Below are positions 37,182-46,605 of a DNA stretch of 64,000 bases, piece after piece (position 1 is the stretch's first letter; every line of letters begins with the position of its first letter). The DNA is taken from positions 1,392,727 to 1,456,726 of the forward strand of contig NZ_FSRB01000002.1 of the NCBI RefSeq assembly GCF_900129635.1, read 5' to 3'. Under the pieces are notes generated by a model that was not told the origin of the DNA, did not search any database, and was given only the letters and a program-made list of their open reading frames with translations. The position numbers were made by a program, and so were the translations under genes. The DNA comes from Singulisphaera sp. GP187. Its GTDB lineage: Bacteria > Planctomycetota > Planctomycetia > Isosphaerales > Isosphaeraceae.

Positions 37182-38009
37182 ATGGTCCGTATCAGTGCCT
37201 TCGCCGACGAGATTTCCAAGGACCCGGTCGAGCAGCTTGACGTGCTCGAATCGCACGGCATCCGCCACATTGAGTTTCGCTCGATCCACGGAATCAACGT
37301 CCTCGATCTCAGCGATGCGCAGCACGAGGAATTTCGCGCTCTCTTGCGTTCCCGAGGCTTCGGCCTGAGCGCGATCGGGTCGCCGATCGGCAAGATCAAG
37401 ATCACCGATCCGTTCGACGGCCACCTCCAACGCTTCGACCTGGCGATGGACCTGGCCGAGTTTTACGACGCGCCGCGAATCCGGATTTTCAGCTTCTACA
37501 TGCCGCCGGGAGATAACCCGGCCATCCACCGCGATGAGACCATGACGCGGATGACCGAGCTCGCACGCCGCGCCGCCGCCCGAGGGATCACCCTCTTGCT
37601 CGAGAACGAGAAGGGGATCTTCGGCGATACCGCCGCGCGCGTGCTCGACATTCTGGAGACCGTGAACTCGCCCAGCCTGTCCCACGCCTTCGATCCGGCC
37701 AATTATCTCGAAGTCGGCCAGCCGATCGACGAAGCTTGGGACATGCTGCGTTCGCGAATGACCCACTTCCACGTCAAAGACTACGATACGAAGACCCACA
37801 AGAACGTTCCGGCCGGTGAAGGTGAGGGGCAAATTCCTCGCCTCATCGCCGACGCTGTCGCCAATGACGGTTACAACGGCTTTTGCGTGCTCGAGCCCCA
37901 CCTCGTGATCGCCGAGCTCAGCTTCGGCTTCACCGGCCCCGAACGGTTCGGCGACGCCGCGCGGGCCCTCAAGGGCGCCCTGGAGGCGAAGGGAGTCGCG
38001 TACGCCTGA
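37182..38009 (+). CDS. Sugar phosphate isomerase/epimerase-like TIM barrel
   Basis: 275 residues from the ATG at 37182, which follows GGGGAAA; an ATG at 37158 is in frame. The xylose-isomerase-like (AP endonuclease 2) fold is shown by RISAFADEISKDPVEQLDVLESHGIRHIEFR, LLLENEKGIF, HAFDPANYLEVG, THFHVKDYD and a late metal-site Glu/His pattern. Members epimerise or isomerise sugars, or act on myo-inositol derivatives, with a divalent metal. Cytoplasmic; substrate unknown. Confidence 0.85.
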   Translation: MVRISAFADEISKDPVEQLDVLESHGIRHIEFRSIHGINVLDLSDAQHEEFRALLRSRGFGLSAIGSPIGKIKITDPFDGHLQRFDLAMDLAEFYDAPRIRIFSFYMPPGDNPAIHRDETMTRMTELARRAAARGITLLLENEKGIFGDTAARVLDILETVNSPSLSHAFDPANYLEVGQPIDEAWDMLRSRMTHFHVKDYDTKTHKNVPAGEGEGQIPRLIADAVANDGYNGFCVLEPHLVIAELSFGFTGPERFGDAARALKGALEAKGVAYA

Positions 38010-38177
38010 TCGGTGGCGTCCTTTCCGTCCGACCCCAAAGGTGGGAATCGCCCCGGAAAAGCCCTCCTTCGATCCGGGATCGGCCCGATTGACCGGTCCC
38101 GGAACGGGTCATAAACTGCATACCCTCAGCCTGGTTCAAGTGGATCCAATCCTCGATCGCCACCGGAGAACGCTCAG

Positions 38178-39134
38178 ATGATCGAATCCTCAACGAGTCG
38201 ACGAACGTTTTTGCGAACCTCCCTCGCGGGGGGCCTCGCACTCGCCTCCGGAGTCGGCTCGTCCTGGGCCGCCGAGGTGTCGGGCCAGCCCGCGGCCGGT
38301 AAGATTGGCGATTTCAAGATCTCGCTCGCTCAGTGGTCGTTGCACAACGCCCTGAACAAGACTAAGGAGTTGACCAACCTCGACTTCCCCAAGGTCGCCC
38401 GCGAACAGTACGGCATCGACGCCGTGGAATTCGTGAATCAGTTCTTCAAGGACAAGGCACACGATTCGGCCTACCTGAAGGACCTGAAAACCCGCGCCAA
38501 TGACCATGGTGTCACCTGCGTCCTGATCATGATCGATGGCGAGGGGGACCTGAGCGCCAAAGAGAAGGCGGATCGCACGAAGGCGGTCGAAAACCACAAG
38601 AAGTGGGTCGACGCCGCCGCGGCCCTCGGTTGCCACTCGATCCGGGTCAACACCGGAGGGAACTACAGCCCGACCGACGTCACGAACGTCGCCGAGGCGT
38701 GCTCAGCCCTCACCGAGTACGGCGACCAGCACAAGATCAACATCATCTGCGAGAACCATGGCGGGCCTTCGAGCAACCCCGATGCGCTGATTGCCTTGAT
38801 GAAGGCCGTGGGCAAGCCGGGCTTCGGCACGCTTCCCGACTTCGGCAACTTCCCCAAGGACAAGAAGGGCGAGTATACGATCGACGTCTATGATGCGATC
38901 GCGCGAATGATGCCCTATGCCAAGGGGGTTTCGGCCAAGAGCTACAATTTCAGCTCCAATCGGGAAACCTCGCTCGACTACGCGCGGATCCTCAAGATCG
39001 TCACCGACAGCGGCTACCACGGATACGTCGGCATCGAGTACGAAGGCCAGCGTCTGACCGAGCCGCAGGGGATCAAAGCCACCAAGGAACTGCTTGAGTC
39101 GGTGCGTGGATCGGTCTACCGCCCCAGCGTCTGA
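38178..39134 (+). CDS. Tat-exported sugar phosphate isomerase/epimerase-like protein
   Basis: 318 residues. The N-terminus has a twin-arginine signal (TSRRTFLRTSLAGGLALASG, cut near SWAAE). The rest is a xylose-isomerase-like TIM barrel: FKISLAQWSLHNAL, GIDAVEFVNQFF, NIICENHGGPSSNPDAL, LPDFGNFP, GVSAKSYNF and GYVGIEYEG. Such Tat-borne paralogues are common in planctomycetes and likely act in the periplasm on carbohydrate. A strong terminator follows. Confidence 0.9.
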   Translation: MIESSTSRRTFLRTSLAGGLALASGVGSSWAAEVSGQPAAGKIGDFKISLAQWSLHNALNKTKELTNLDFPKVAREQYGIDAVEFVNQFFKDKAHDSAYLKDLKTRANDHGVTCVLIMIDGEGDLSAKEKADRTKAVENHKKWVDAAAALGCHSIRVNTGGNYSPTDVTNVAEACSALTEYGDQHKINIICENHGGPSSNPDALIALMKAVGKPGFGTLPDFGNFPKDKKGEYTIDVYDAIARMMPYAKGVSAKSYNFSSNRETSLDYARILKIVTDSGYHGYVGIEYEGQRLTEPQGIKATKELLESVRGSVYRPSV

Positions 39135-39181
39135 GTCCCAGTCCAATTTCAAGGACGCGACCCGACGTCAGACGTCGATCA

Positions 39182-39214
39182 CCCCCGGCTTCGCCATCGA
39201 AGCCGGGGGCGTTT
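39182..39214 (+). terminator. Rho-independent terminator
   Basis: CCCCCGGCTTCG (39182-39193) pairs perfectly with CGAAGCCGGGGG (39198-39209) around a four-base loop, followed by CGTTTT. It ends the Tat-exported isomerase transcript. Confidence 0.88.
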
Positions 39215-39273
39215 TCCCCTGCCCCTGCGTCTACCCCACCCGACTTCCCCACCCTCGACGAAGAGGTTCGCGC

Positions 39274-40440
39274 ATGATCGCTCCCGAACCCAAATCGGTC
39301 GCGGCCGTCATCACCGAGTGGCGCGCGAATAGCCACGCCGACGTGCTCCTCTCGCGAATCCTCGAGCCCGAGGTGTGGGGACACACGAAGCCGTTCGGAT
39401 TGAAACTGGCCGCCGTCTACGCCGATCAGTTCCCGGTAAACGACCTCTGTCGGTCCTACTGTCGGAAGTACGACATCCCGATCTTTCCGACGGTCACGGG
39501 GGCGATCGGGATCGGCACGCGTGAGGTGGCCGTCGATGGCGTGATCCTCGTCGGCGAACATGGCCAGTACGCACACAATCATTTGGAGCAGACGCTCTAT
39601 CCACGGCGGCGCTTGTTCGAGGAGGTTGTCCACGCCTTCCGGATCCTGAAGAAACGGGTGCCCGTTTTTAGTGATAAACACCTGTCTTATGATTGGCTGT
39701 TTTCGCGTTGGATGTACGATCTGGCGCGGCATGAGGGGATTCCCTTCATGGCCGGCTCGTCGCTCCCGGTCGCCTGGCGGCTCCCCGCCCTGGACGTTCC
39801 CCTCGGCACCGAGCTGACCGAGGCGATGGCGGTGGGCTATGCCGATCTCGAGGCCTACGGGTTCCACGCCCTCGAAACGTTCCAGTGCATCACCGAGCGG
39901 CGCCGCGGGGGCGAAACGGGGGTGCTCTCGGTGCGCTGTGTGACCGGGCCGCGGGTCTGGGAGGCGGAGAAGGCGGGGCTCTGGTCGAAAGCACTGCTCG
40001 ACGAGCTGGAGCCGGCCCGGCAATCGGCGTTTCGCGATCCCAAGCCAATCCAGCCGGCGGCGAGCGACGCCCTCTTTCTGATCAATTATCGCGACGGTCT
40101 CAAGGGGGCTGTCGCGATCCTCGGCTCGGTGGGCTCGTGCTTCGCCTACGCCGGCCGCCGTCGTGGCGTCAAGGAGCCTGACGCGGCCGTCTTCATGCTG
40201 GAGGACAAGCGGCCGTACGGTCATTTCGGCCACCTGCTCCGGGCGATCGAGCAGATGATCGTGACCGGGCACCCCTCCTACCCTGTCGAGCGGACCTTGC
40301 TGACCAGCGGCATTCTGTCCGCCTTGATGCAGAGTCGGCTCGAGGGAGGATCGGTCATCCCGACGCCCCACCTGGCGGACCTGGCTTACCAGCCGGCCGA
40401 CTGGCCGTATGCACCCGGGCTCGTGGGAACCCCGGCTTGA
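39274..40440 (+). CDS. Conserved hypothetical protein, Rossmann-like start
   Basis: 388 residues from the ATG at 39274 (AAGAGG upstream); the open frame back to 39094 runs through the terminator and is not used. The N-terminus reads KSVAAVITEWRANSHADVLLSRI, a strand-helix resembling a nucleotide-fold opening, with VDGVILVGEHGQYAHNHLEQ and PVFSDKHLSYDW later; the latter recall NAD(P)-dependent sugar dehydrogenase (Gfo/Idh/MocA) segments, but the glycine motif is missing. Its stop overlaps the first gene of the glycan operon, so it may be co-expressed with it. Confidence 0.75.
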   Translation: MIAPEPKSVAAVITEWRANSHADVLLSRILEPEVWGHTKPFGLKLAAVYADQFPVNDLCRSYCRKYDIPIFPTVTGAIGIGTREVAVDGVILVGEHGQYAHNHLEQTLYPRRRLFEEVVHAFRILKKRVPVFSDKHLSYDWLFSRWMYDLARHEGIPFMAGSSLPVAWRLPALDVPLGTELTEAMAVGYADLEAYGFHALETFQCITERRRGGETGVLSVRCVTGPRVWEAEKAGLWSKALLDELEPARQSAFRDPKPIQPAASDALFLINYRDGLKGAVAILGSVGSCFAYAGRRRGVKEPDAAVFMLEDKRPYGHFGHLLRAIEQMIVTGHPSYPVERTLLTSGILSALMQSRLEGGSVIPTPHLADLAYQPADWPYAPGLVGTPA

Positions 40441-41474
40441 CCGAAACGGGGATGCGGCGTATCGTACCCGCCGACCCGATCCCGACAGGCGCGGGCCTTA
40501 TTCTGCTGGCACGAGGGATGGACCCCGTGGGTGCCGACCGAACGCACATCCTGGTACTCAACTACAACGGTCGCGAGCTTCTGGCGGAATGCCTGCCGTC
40601 GATCGTCGCGGCCGCCGTACGGGCCCCGGTCCCCTGCGCGGTCTCGGTCGTCGATAACGACTCGACCGACGACTCGCGGGAAATGCTGGCCCGGGACTGG
40701 CCGAGTGTCGGAGTCATCCGCGAGCCCAACCGAGGTCTGGCCTCGTTCAACGCGGTCCTTGCCCGGCTGGAAGAGCCGATCGTGCTCTTGCTCAACAGCG
40801 ATATCAAACTCGCGCCTGATGCCGTGGCGCCGCTGCTGGCGGCCTTCGACGAGCACGACGACGCCTTGTTCTCGGCCCCCCAGTGCTGGACCTTCGACGG
40901 TGTCGAGTACGAGGGGATGCGGACTCGGGTCCGCACTCGCTTTGGTCTGGTTCAGGGGATGTGCCGGGTCCCCGGTCACGAGTCCTGTGTCGATGAGCCC
41001 GACCTGACCGCGGCCTCGGGGCCGATCTTGGCCGTCGATCGCGCGAAGTTCCTGGCGCTCGGCGGCTACGACCCGCTCTATTTCCCGGGCCGGATCGAGG
41101 ACCTCGACCTTGGATTTCGCGGTTGGATGGCCGGTTGGCCGGGCTATTATGTCCCGGAATCGATGGCCTACCACAAAGGCTTCGGCTCGTTCGAGCCGGC
41201 GTTCGGCCGCTCGGGCTGCGATCGCCTGGCGGCTCGAAATAGCTTGATTTTTGCATGGAAAAACCTGAGCGGACGTCGGCTCGCCGTGCACCTGGCCTGG
41301 CTCCCGGCGCGGCTGGTCCATGACCTCGCCTCGCGTCGCGCCGATTTCGCGTTGGCGTTTGTGGAAGCCCTCAGGCGACTCGGGCACGTCCGCACCGCTC
41401 GCCGCGCACTGGCGGTGGGGAGCGGTCGCTGGATCGCGCGGCAGGAGGCTTTTTTTCAACGGTTCCAATGGTGA
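40437..41474 (+). CDS. Family 2 glycosyltransferase
   Basis: 345 residues if the TTG at 40437 (overlapping the previous stop) is used; ATGs at 40452 and 40518 are plausible starts because the GT-A fold begins at THILVLNYNGRELLAECLPSIV. Further motifs are VSVVDNDSTDDSREML, EPIVLLLNSDIKL (the DxD-like site reads NSD) and GRIEDLDLGFRGWMAGW with the ED catalytic pair. It resembles rhamnosyltransferase-like GT2 enzymes that extend cell-surface glycans from nucleotide sugars. First gene of a packed eight-gene set. Confidence 0.88.
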   Translation: MTETGMRRIVPADPIPTGAGLILLARGMDPVGADRTHILVLNYNGRELLAECLPSIVAAAVRAPVPCAVSVVDNDSTDDSREMLARDWPSVGVIREPNRGLASFNAVLARLEEPIVLLLNSDIKLAPDAVAPLLAAFDEHDDALFSAPQCWTFDGVEYEGMRTRVRTRFGLVQGMCRVPGHESCVDEPDLTAASGPILAVDRAKFLALGGYDPLYFPGRIEDLDLGFRGWMAGWPGYYVPESMAYHKGFGSFEPAFGRSGCDRLAARNSLIFAWKNLSGRRLAVHLAWLPARLVHDLASRRADFALAFVEALRRLGHVRTARRALAVGSGRWIARQEAFFQRFQW

Positions 41475-41513
41475 TTGTGGGTTGGTGAAAAACACGTCGC
41501 AAGGAGGCGACAA

Positions 41514-42569
41514 ATGCCCCGTCCGACTTTCCCCCTGGTGATCGATGCGCGCCCCCGAGGTCCCCACGGACCTCTGGCCGGTGAGCTCGTCCAGGGTCGG
41601 TGCGTCCTGGGGCACTTGCTCGACATGGCGAGGACGCTGGACAACGCGACCGTGGTGGTCCACGCCCGCCTCGAAGAGCATCCCCGGCTGGGCGACTTGC
41701 TCTCCGACCGCTCGACGGCCCCGTATGTGTTTGCCACCGGTCCGCCCCCCGAGAACGCGACCATCCTGAGGACCGACCGACTCTACGATCGCCAACGACT
41801 CCACCGCGCCTTGCGGAAGGGGAAGGACCCCGAGTCGGCCGTGCTCTGGCGGCTCGATCAACCGCACGGCCTCAGCGGCGCTGAGGCCGAGTTGACCCGC
41901 CGGCAGTCGTATCAACCGATTGGTCGCTACTGGGCGCTGCTTCCTGCCCAGATGATCGCACGACGACTGCGACCGACCCGGATCCGGCCCAACGCGCTCA
42001 CACTCGCCTCCGCTGCACTCGTGGTCGGGGCCGCGGTCGCGGTCGCGTTCACACGGGCGACTCCGTGGGCTCATCTGGCCGAAGCCCTGGCGTTGGCCCT
42101 CGCTCTGGTGCTCGACACCTCGGACGGGCACCTCGCCCGGATTCAAGGGACCGCTTCGGAGTTGGGACGCTGGCTCGACGCGACGCTCGACGAGCTGGGT
42201 GACATGGTCTTGCACGCCGCCATCGCCTGGTCGGCGTTCGCCCGAGACGGGCATCCCGGCTGGCTCCTCCTCGGCATGCTCTACGGCATGGGGAAATATC
42301 TGTTCATGGTGACGACCGCCGAGGCGAAGCACGTCTCCGCGCGACAACCGCATCATGCGGCCGTCGCCGCTGCGCCGCCGGCGACGTTGCGTCCATCGAG
42401 GCTGAAGTCGTGGGTTCGCCTGACGGGGCACGCCGATGTTCGCTGGCATCTCTGGATCGTCCTGGCGGCGATCGGGCGCCTTGACGTCGCCTTGATCGTC
42501 TACGCCGTCTACTTTCCGGTCCGGGCACTCGGAAGCGCCCTGGGGAAGGTGGTGGTCCGTCATGCCTGA
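41514..42569 (+). CDS. CDP-alcohol phosphatidyltransferase with N-terminal extra domain
   Basis: 351 residues from the ATG at 41514, behind AAGGAGG. The C-terminal half carries the exact family signature D204-G-x2-A208-R209-x8-G218-x3-D222-x3-D226 within a membrane domain. Residues ~1-130 form a soluble domain with strand-helix alternation (PLVIDARPRGPHGPLAGELV, NATVVVHARLEEHP), faintly like a MobA-type nucleotidyltransferase but lacking the GxGTRL motif. Such fusions occur in enzymes making phospho-alcohol lipids such as inositol derivatives. It likely links an alcohol phosphate to a lipid or carrier for the glycan made by its neighbours. Confidence 0.85.
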   Translation: MPRPTFPLVIDARPRGPHGPLAGELVQGRCVLGHLLDMARTLDNATVVVHARLEEHPRLGDLLSDRSTAPYVFATGPPPENATILRTDRLYDRQRLHRALRKGKDPESAVLWRLDQPHGLSGAEAELTRRQSYQPIGRYWALLPAQMIARRLRPTRIRPNALTLASAALVVGAAVAVAFTRATPWAHLAEALALALALVLDTSDGHLARIQGTASELGRWLDATLDELGDMVLHAAIAWSAFARDGHPGWLLLGMLYGMGKYLFMVTTAEAKHVSARQPHHAAVAAAPPATLRPSRLKSWVRLTGHADVRWHLWIVLAAIGRLDVALIVYAVYFPVRALGSALGKVVVRHA

Positions 42570-43329
42570 CCCGCGGATCTCCGCCCTGATCCTGGCCAAG
42601 AACGAGGCCGAGAACCTCCCGAGCTGCCTTGCGTCGGTCGCCTGGGCCGACGAGGTGATCGTGGTCGTCGATCGCGCCAGCCAAGATCAGACCCAGGCGA
42701 TCGCCGAGCAAGCCGCCGACCGCGTTGTGGTCCGCACGTTCGACGACTTCGCCAGCCAGCGAAACGCCGCGCTGGCCTTGGCCACGGGTGATTGGGTCTT
42801 CGCCATCGACGCCGACGAGCGCGCTACCCCGGAACTGGCCACCGCGATTCGCCGCGCGACCACCGACCCCGACCGCGCGCACAACGGGTTCCGGGTCCCG
42901 ATTCGGAGCGTGATCCTCGGCCGCCCGTTCTCGTACTCGGGGACGCAGCACGACCTGCCGCTTCGCCTCTTCCGCCGAGACGCGGGCCGTTGGGTGGGCG
43001 CGGTCCATGAGACCGTTGCGCTCGACGGATCGGTGGGAACGTTGAGCGAGGCGCTTCAGCATCGGACGATTCCCGACATGCAGACCTTTCTTCGGAAGGT
43101 CAATGAATACACGAGTCTCGAAGCGATCGAGTTTGAACGCGAAGCACGCCCCTATCGCGGGACCGAGACCGCGTTGCGGCCGTTCTGGACGTTCGCCAAG
43201 CTCTACCTGGGGAAGCAAGGGTTTCGCGACGGCCTTGAGGGGTTCGTCTTCTGCGCTCTCTCCGGGTTCTCGGTGGCGGTCCGGGACTGGAAATACCGCG
43301 AGCGGCTCAAAATGCGGAGGGCGTCGTGA
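42562..43329 (+). CDS. Family 2 glycosyltransferase (WaaE/KdtX-like)
   Basis: 255 residues, overlapping the previous gene by eight bases. It opens RISALILAKNEAENLPSCLASVAWADEVIVVVD, with DFASQRNAALALATGDWVFAIDADER as the nucleotide and DxD region and LPLRLFRRDAGRWVGAVHE as the acceptor region. This is the LPS-core beta-glucosyltransferase-like subgroup. It probably adds a hexose to a core or lipid-linked glycan on the cytoplasmic face of the membrane. Confidence 0.9.
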   Translation: MPDPRISALILAKNEAENLPSCLASVAWADEVIVVVDRASQDQTQAIAEQAADRVVVRTFDDFASQRNAALALATGDWVFAIDADERATPELATAIRRATTDPDRAHNGFRVPIRSVILGRPFSYSGTQHDLPLRLFRRDAGRWVGAVHETVALDGSVGTLSEALQHRTIPDMQTFLRKVNEYTSLEAIEFEREARPYRGTETALRPFWTFAKLYLGKQGFRDGLEGFVFCALSGFSVAVRDWKYRERLKMRRAS

Positions 43330-44018
43330 CGGCATGCCACGAGGCCGAGGTGGCCGCTCAGTTCGATCGGCAGCAGCAACGCTTCAAGTCCACCGTGGCG
43401 GTGGATGACGTGCGGCTGAGCGCATTGAAGCAGCGGCTCGAACCGTTGCGCGGTCGGCGTGTGCTCGACCTGGGATGCGGCAAGGGCCGGTTCGCCCGGC
43501 CGCTGGCCGAGGCAGGGGCTGAGCTTGTCGGGATCGACCTTTCGGCCGCGATGCTGGCGGACGCCCGCGGGATCGCTCGAGTCCGAGGGTCGGCGAGGCG
43601 ACTGCCGTTCGCCGCGGACTCGTTCGACGCCGTGATCGCCGTCGAGGTCTTCGAGCATCTCGCGGCGATCGATGACGTGTTGCGCGAAGCGCGTCGCGTG
43701 CTCCGCCCGGGAGGAGTCCTGGCGATCGTGGACAAGAACGCCGGGGCGCTGAATGCCGATCGGCCCTGGCTTCCCAGTCTGGTCGTGAAGCGGATCGATG
43801 AGCTCCGAGGGCTCTGGATGTATTCCCATGACAGCCCGGTTCGCGAGCGCTGGTTCTGGCCGGGGCGGTTTCGGAACCACCTGGGCCGTTGGTTCGACGA
43901 GGTGCACGTCGACCACATTCTTTCCCCCAAGGAAGCGGATCGCCGGCTCTTCCGGCAGATCCCTCGCGCTCGACTGTTGACGCTTTGGACGGCGAGGGTT
44001 GCCGGGAGCCTTGTATGA
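43326..44018 (+). CDS. Class I SAM-dependent methyltransferase
   Basis: 230 residues from a GTG that overlaps the previous stop (GTGA). Motif I is VLDLGCGKGRFARPLAEAG (residues ~46-64), motif II GIDLSAAMLADAR, and motif post-I DSFDAVIAVEVFEHLAAIDDVLREARRVLRPGG. It is UbiE/type-11-like. Within this operon it probably methylates a sugar residue of the glycan. Confidence 0.92.
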   Translation: MTACHEAEVAAQFDRQQQRFKSTVAVDDVRLSALKQRLEPLRGRRVLDLGCGKGRFARPLAEAGAELVGIDLSAAMLADARGIARVRGSARRLPFAADSFDAVIAVEVFEHLAAIDDVLREARRVLRPGGVLAIVDKNAGALNADRPWLPSLVVKRIDELRGLWMYSHDSPVRERWFWPGRFRNHLGRWFDEVHVDHILSPKEADRRLFRQIPRARLLTLWTARVAGSLV

Positions 44019-45511
44019 ATCCATTTAATCATTCCAACCTGCCGTCACTGCCGCTCTTGCTCTGGGAGACTCCCCCGGGGCTCGACCTGATCCTGGCGCA
44101 GGAAGGGATCCCCTGCTCTCGCGTCCAGGCCGCGCATTCGCTGGCGTTCCAGAGGGGGCGCTTCGTGCTCTACGACGGCCGCCGTATTTCCGGGGCCCGG
44201 GTTCGCGCCACGTTGACTCCCGACCACGTCGCGCTCGATATCGACTTGCTCCGCCAGGAGGATCGCCGCGACCCGTTCCAGGCCTTGGTTGACACGAGGG
44301 CTGCGCACCAGTCGTGGCAGGTGACGGGGCTCACGCTGACCGAGCGTGCCGGCCGGATCGCCAAGGCGGGAATCCGCCGTCGGATCGTGCAACGCCTGCG
44401 CCATGCGGTCGGACAGGCCGGCGGACTCTGGGTGCGGCTGGGCGCGTTCCCGTTCCCTTTTCGATCGGCGTTCAACTTCCGGGTCGACCTCGACGAATCG
44501 GTCCCCGACGACTACGCGCGGTTCGCTCGCGCCCGGCGCCCCTTGGAAGATTGCACGACGCACTTCGTCAGCACGCGGGCCTACGGTGAGCATCCGGCGG
44601 TACTCTCCGACTTGCTCCGTTACGATAGCCAGTCGCACGGTCATCACCACGTCATCTACCGCGATCCCGATGCGAATCGCCGCAACCTGAGGCGGGCCCA
44701 CCGGACGCTGGCGGATTGCGGGATGCCGCCCGTCGGATTCGCCGCGCCCCACGGGCGCTGGAATGCCGGGCTCGATGAGGTTCTCGAAGAGCTCGGATAT
44801 CTTTATTCGTCTGACTTTCAGCTCGGCTTCGACGACTTGCCGTTCTTCCCCTGGCTCGGCGATCGGTTCTCGACGGTCCTGCAAGTGCCGATCCACCCCG
44901 TCTGCGAAGGCCTGTTCATTGAAGCTGGGGCCGATAACGGCCGCGCTGTCGCGCAGTATCTCGCCCGGGTGGTCCGGTCCAAGATCAACGCCTGTGAACC
45001 GGCGTTCGTCTACGGTCATCCGGAGCGTCGGCTCGCTCGGTTCCCCGAGGTGCTCGCCGAGCTCGCGGCTCTGATCGCCAACGAGCCGTATGTCTGGCGC
45101 ACCACGCTGACCGGGTTCGCCCAGTGGTGGCGCTGGCGGGCCGAGCGGCGTTGGTCGGTCTTGCCGAAGCCGGAGGGGCGATTCGAGATCCAGTTCGACG
45201 ACTGGAGTGCCGAGTTCCCCCTGGCGATCGAGATCGTCCGCGGTCATCACGTGGCGACGGTGCCGGTCACGGGGCCGAGAATGGTCGTGCACCTTGCGGA
45301 TCTCGCCTATGAGCGCCGCGAGGTTCGGGCCGACCTCCCGGCACCGACCCTCGCGCGTCGGACGCCGAGCTTCAAAACGGCCGTCCGCACGGCCCTCGAT
45401 TGGGAGACGGTGACCCCGCTCGCGGATCTGCCCTCGAGCACGCTGACCGATCGGGTCAAGAAGGGCCTGCGTTGGTGGCGTGACGAGCCGAACGGGGGGG
45501 ACGCGCGATGA
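44015..45511 (+). CDS. Polysaccharide deacetylase-like protein
   Basis: 498 residues; the ATG overlaps the methyltransferase stop (ATGA). Residues ~155-350 show NodB-like motifs: FRVDLDE (motif 1), SHGHHH at 207-212 (metal H-x3-H), and FAAPHGRWN (motif 3). No signal peptide is seen, so it may act in the cytoplasm on a lipid- or nucleotide-linked sugar. The N-terminal 150 and C-terminal 120 residues are family-specific. A sugar N-deacetylase in glycan synthesis fits the context. Confidence 0.82.
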   Translation: MNPFNHSNLPSLPLLLWETPPGLDLILAQEGIPCSRVQAAHSLAFQRGRFVLYDGRRISGARVRATLTPDHVALDIDLLRQEDRRDPFQALVDTRAAHQSWQVTGLTLTERAGRIAKAGIRRRIVQRLRHAVGQAGGLWVRLGAFPFPFRSAFNFRVDLDESVPDDYARFARARRPLEDCTTHFVSTRAYGEHPAVLSDLLRYDSQSHGHHHVIYRDPDANRRNLRRAHRTLADCGMPPVGFAAPHGRWNAGLDEVLEELGYLYSSDFQLGFDDLPFFPWLGDRFSTVLQVPIHPVCEGLFIEAGADNGRAVAQYLARVVRSKINACEPAFVYGHPERRLARFPEVLAELAALIANEPYVWRTTLTGFAQWWRWRAERRWSVLPKPEGRFEIQFDDWSAEFPLAIEIVRGHHVATVPVTGPRMVVHLADLAYERREVRADLPAPTLARRTPSFKTAVRTALDWETVTPLADLPSSTLTDRVKKGLRWWRDEPNGGDAR

Positions 45512-46605
45512 GAGCGATCCATCCTTCGGCCTGGGCCTCCGCGCGATCGCAGGGGGCGATGCAGCCGGATTCGGTTCTGTTCCACGCGCCGACGTCCGCG
45601 TTCCAGGCCCCGGGCGGCGGAGAGAACCAGCTCGTCCAGACCGGCAAGCAGCTCGAGGACCTCGGGGTCACCATTCGACTGTTCTCGCCTTGGATCGACC
45701 GACTCGAGGAGGCCCGCCTTCTCCACCTGTTCGGCATGTCGCGCGAAGGGCTCGAGCTGGCCCGCGTGGCCCGAGCGCGGGGGATCCGCGTGGTGCTCTC
45801 GCCGATCTGCTGGTACGAGCCGCGTGCGATCGCTTTCCTGGCCCCCAACCGGACCCGTGAGGTCTTCGACCTCGCGAAGCTGGTCGTCAAACGGGTCGCT
45901 CCGCGCTGGCCGAGCTGGCGTCGAATGCTCTTGAATCTTGCTGATGTGATCCTGCCCAACTCCATGGCCGAGGCCGGTCAGCTCATCCGGCTCTTCGCGA
46001 TCGAGCCGGGGCGGTTTCGGGTCGTTCCGAACGGCGTGCAGTCGACGTTCACCCACGCGTCCCCCACCCGCTTCCGGTCGGAATTCGGGGCCAGGGATTT
46101 CGTGCTCTACGTCGGTCGGATCGAACCGCGCAAGAATGTACTGCGGTTGGTGGAGGCGATCACCTCGACCGGTTTGCCGCTGGTCATCATCGGCTCACCT
46201 CCGCCCGGATCCGAAGCCTATGCGGACGCCTGCCGCCGAGCCGGGGGCAACGAGGTTCTCTGGATCGACGCCTTGGATCATGACGACCCGCTCCTGGCCT
46301 CGGCGTATGCGGCGGCCCGCGTCTTCGCGCTCCCGAGCTGGTTCGAGACGCCGGGCCTGGCCGCCCTGGAAGCCGCCCTGGCGGGCTGCGCCGTGGTCAT
46401 CACGCCCTTCGGTTGCACGCGTGAATACTTCGGCGAGCGTGTCGAGTATGCTCGCCCCGATCGCCCCTCGCAGATTGCCCGAGCGATTCTGAAGAGCTGG
46501 GAATCGGGCCCGGATCCTCGGTTGGCCTCGCACGTCGGCTCGCGTTTTCTCTGGTCGGATGTGGCCCAGCGAACGGCGGAGGTTTATGACCAGATCGCCG
46601 GCTGA
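45508..46605 (+). CDS. Family 4 glycosyltransferase
   Basis: 365 residues, overlapping the previous gene by four bases. GT-B fold: APGGGENQLVQTGKQLEDLG near the start, VILPNSMAEAGQLIRLF, FRVVPNGVQSTF, FVLYVGRIEPRKNVLRLVEAI and the E-x7-E motif in FETPGLAALEAALAGCAVV. It transfers a sugar from a nucleotide donor with retention of configuration. An upstream ATG-rich leader makes the exact start uncertain. Confidence 0.92.
   Translation: MRAIHPSAWASARSQGAMQPDSVLFHAPTSAFQAPGGGENQLVQTGKQLEDLGVTIRLFSPWIDRLEEARLLHLFGMSREGLELARVARARGIRVVLSPICWYEPRAIAFLAPNRTREVFDLAKLVVKRVAPRWPSWRRMLLNLADVILPNSMAEAGQLIRLFAIEPGRFRVVPNGVQSTFTHASPTRFRSEFGARDFVLYVGRIEPRKNVLRLVEAITSTGLPLVIIGSPPPGSEAYADACRRAGGNEVLWIDALDHDDPLLASAYAAARVFALPSWFETPGLAALEAALAGCAVVITPFGCTREYFGERVEYARPDRPSQIARAILKSWESGPDPRLASHVGSRFLWSDVAQRTAEVYDQIAG

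Noticed and set aside
40386..42599. 737-residue minus-strand frame in the glycan operon
   Set aside because: Antisense shadow of GT2 and CDP-AP genes; composition is Arg/Gly/Pro-rich without domain signals.
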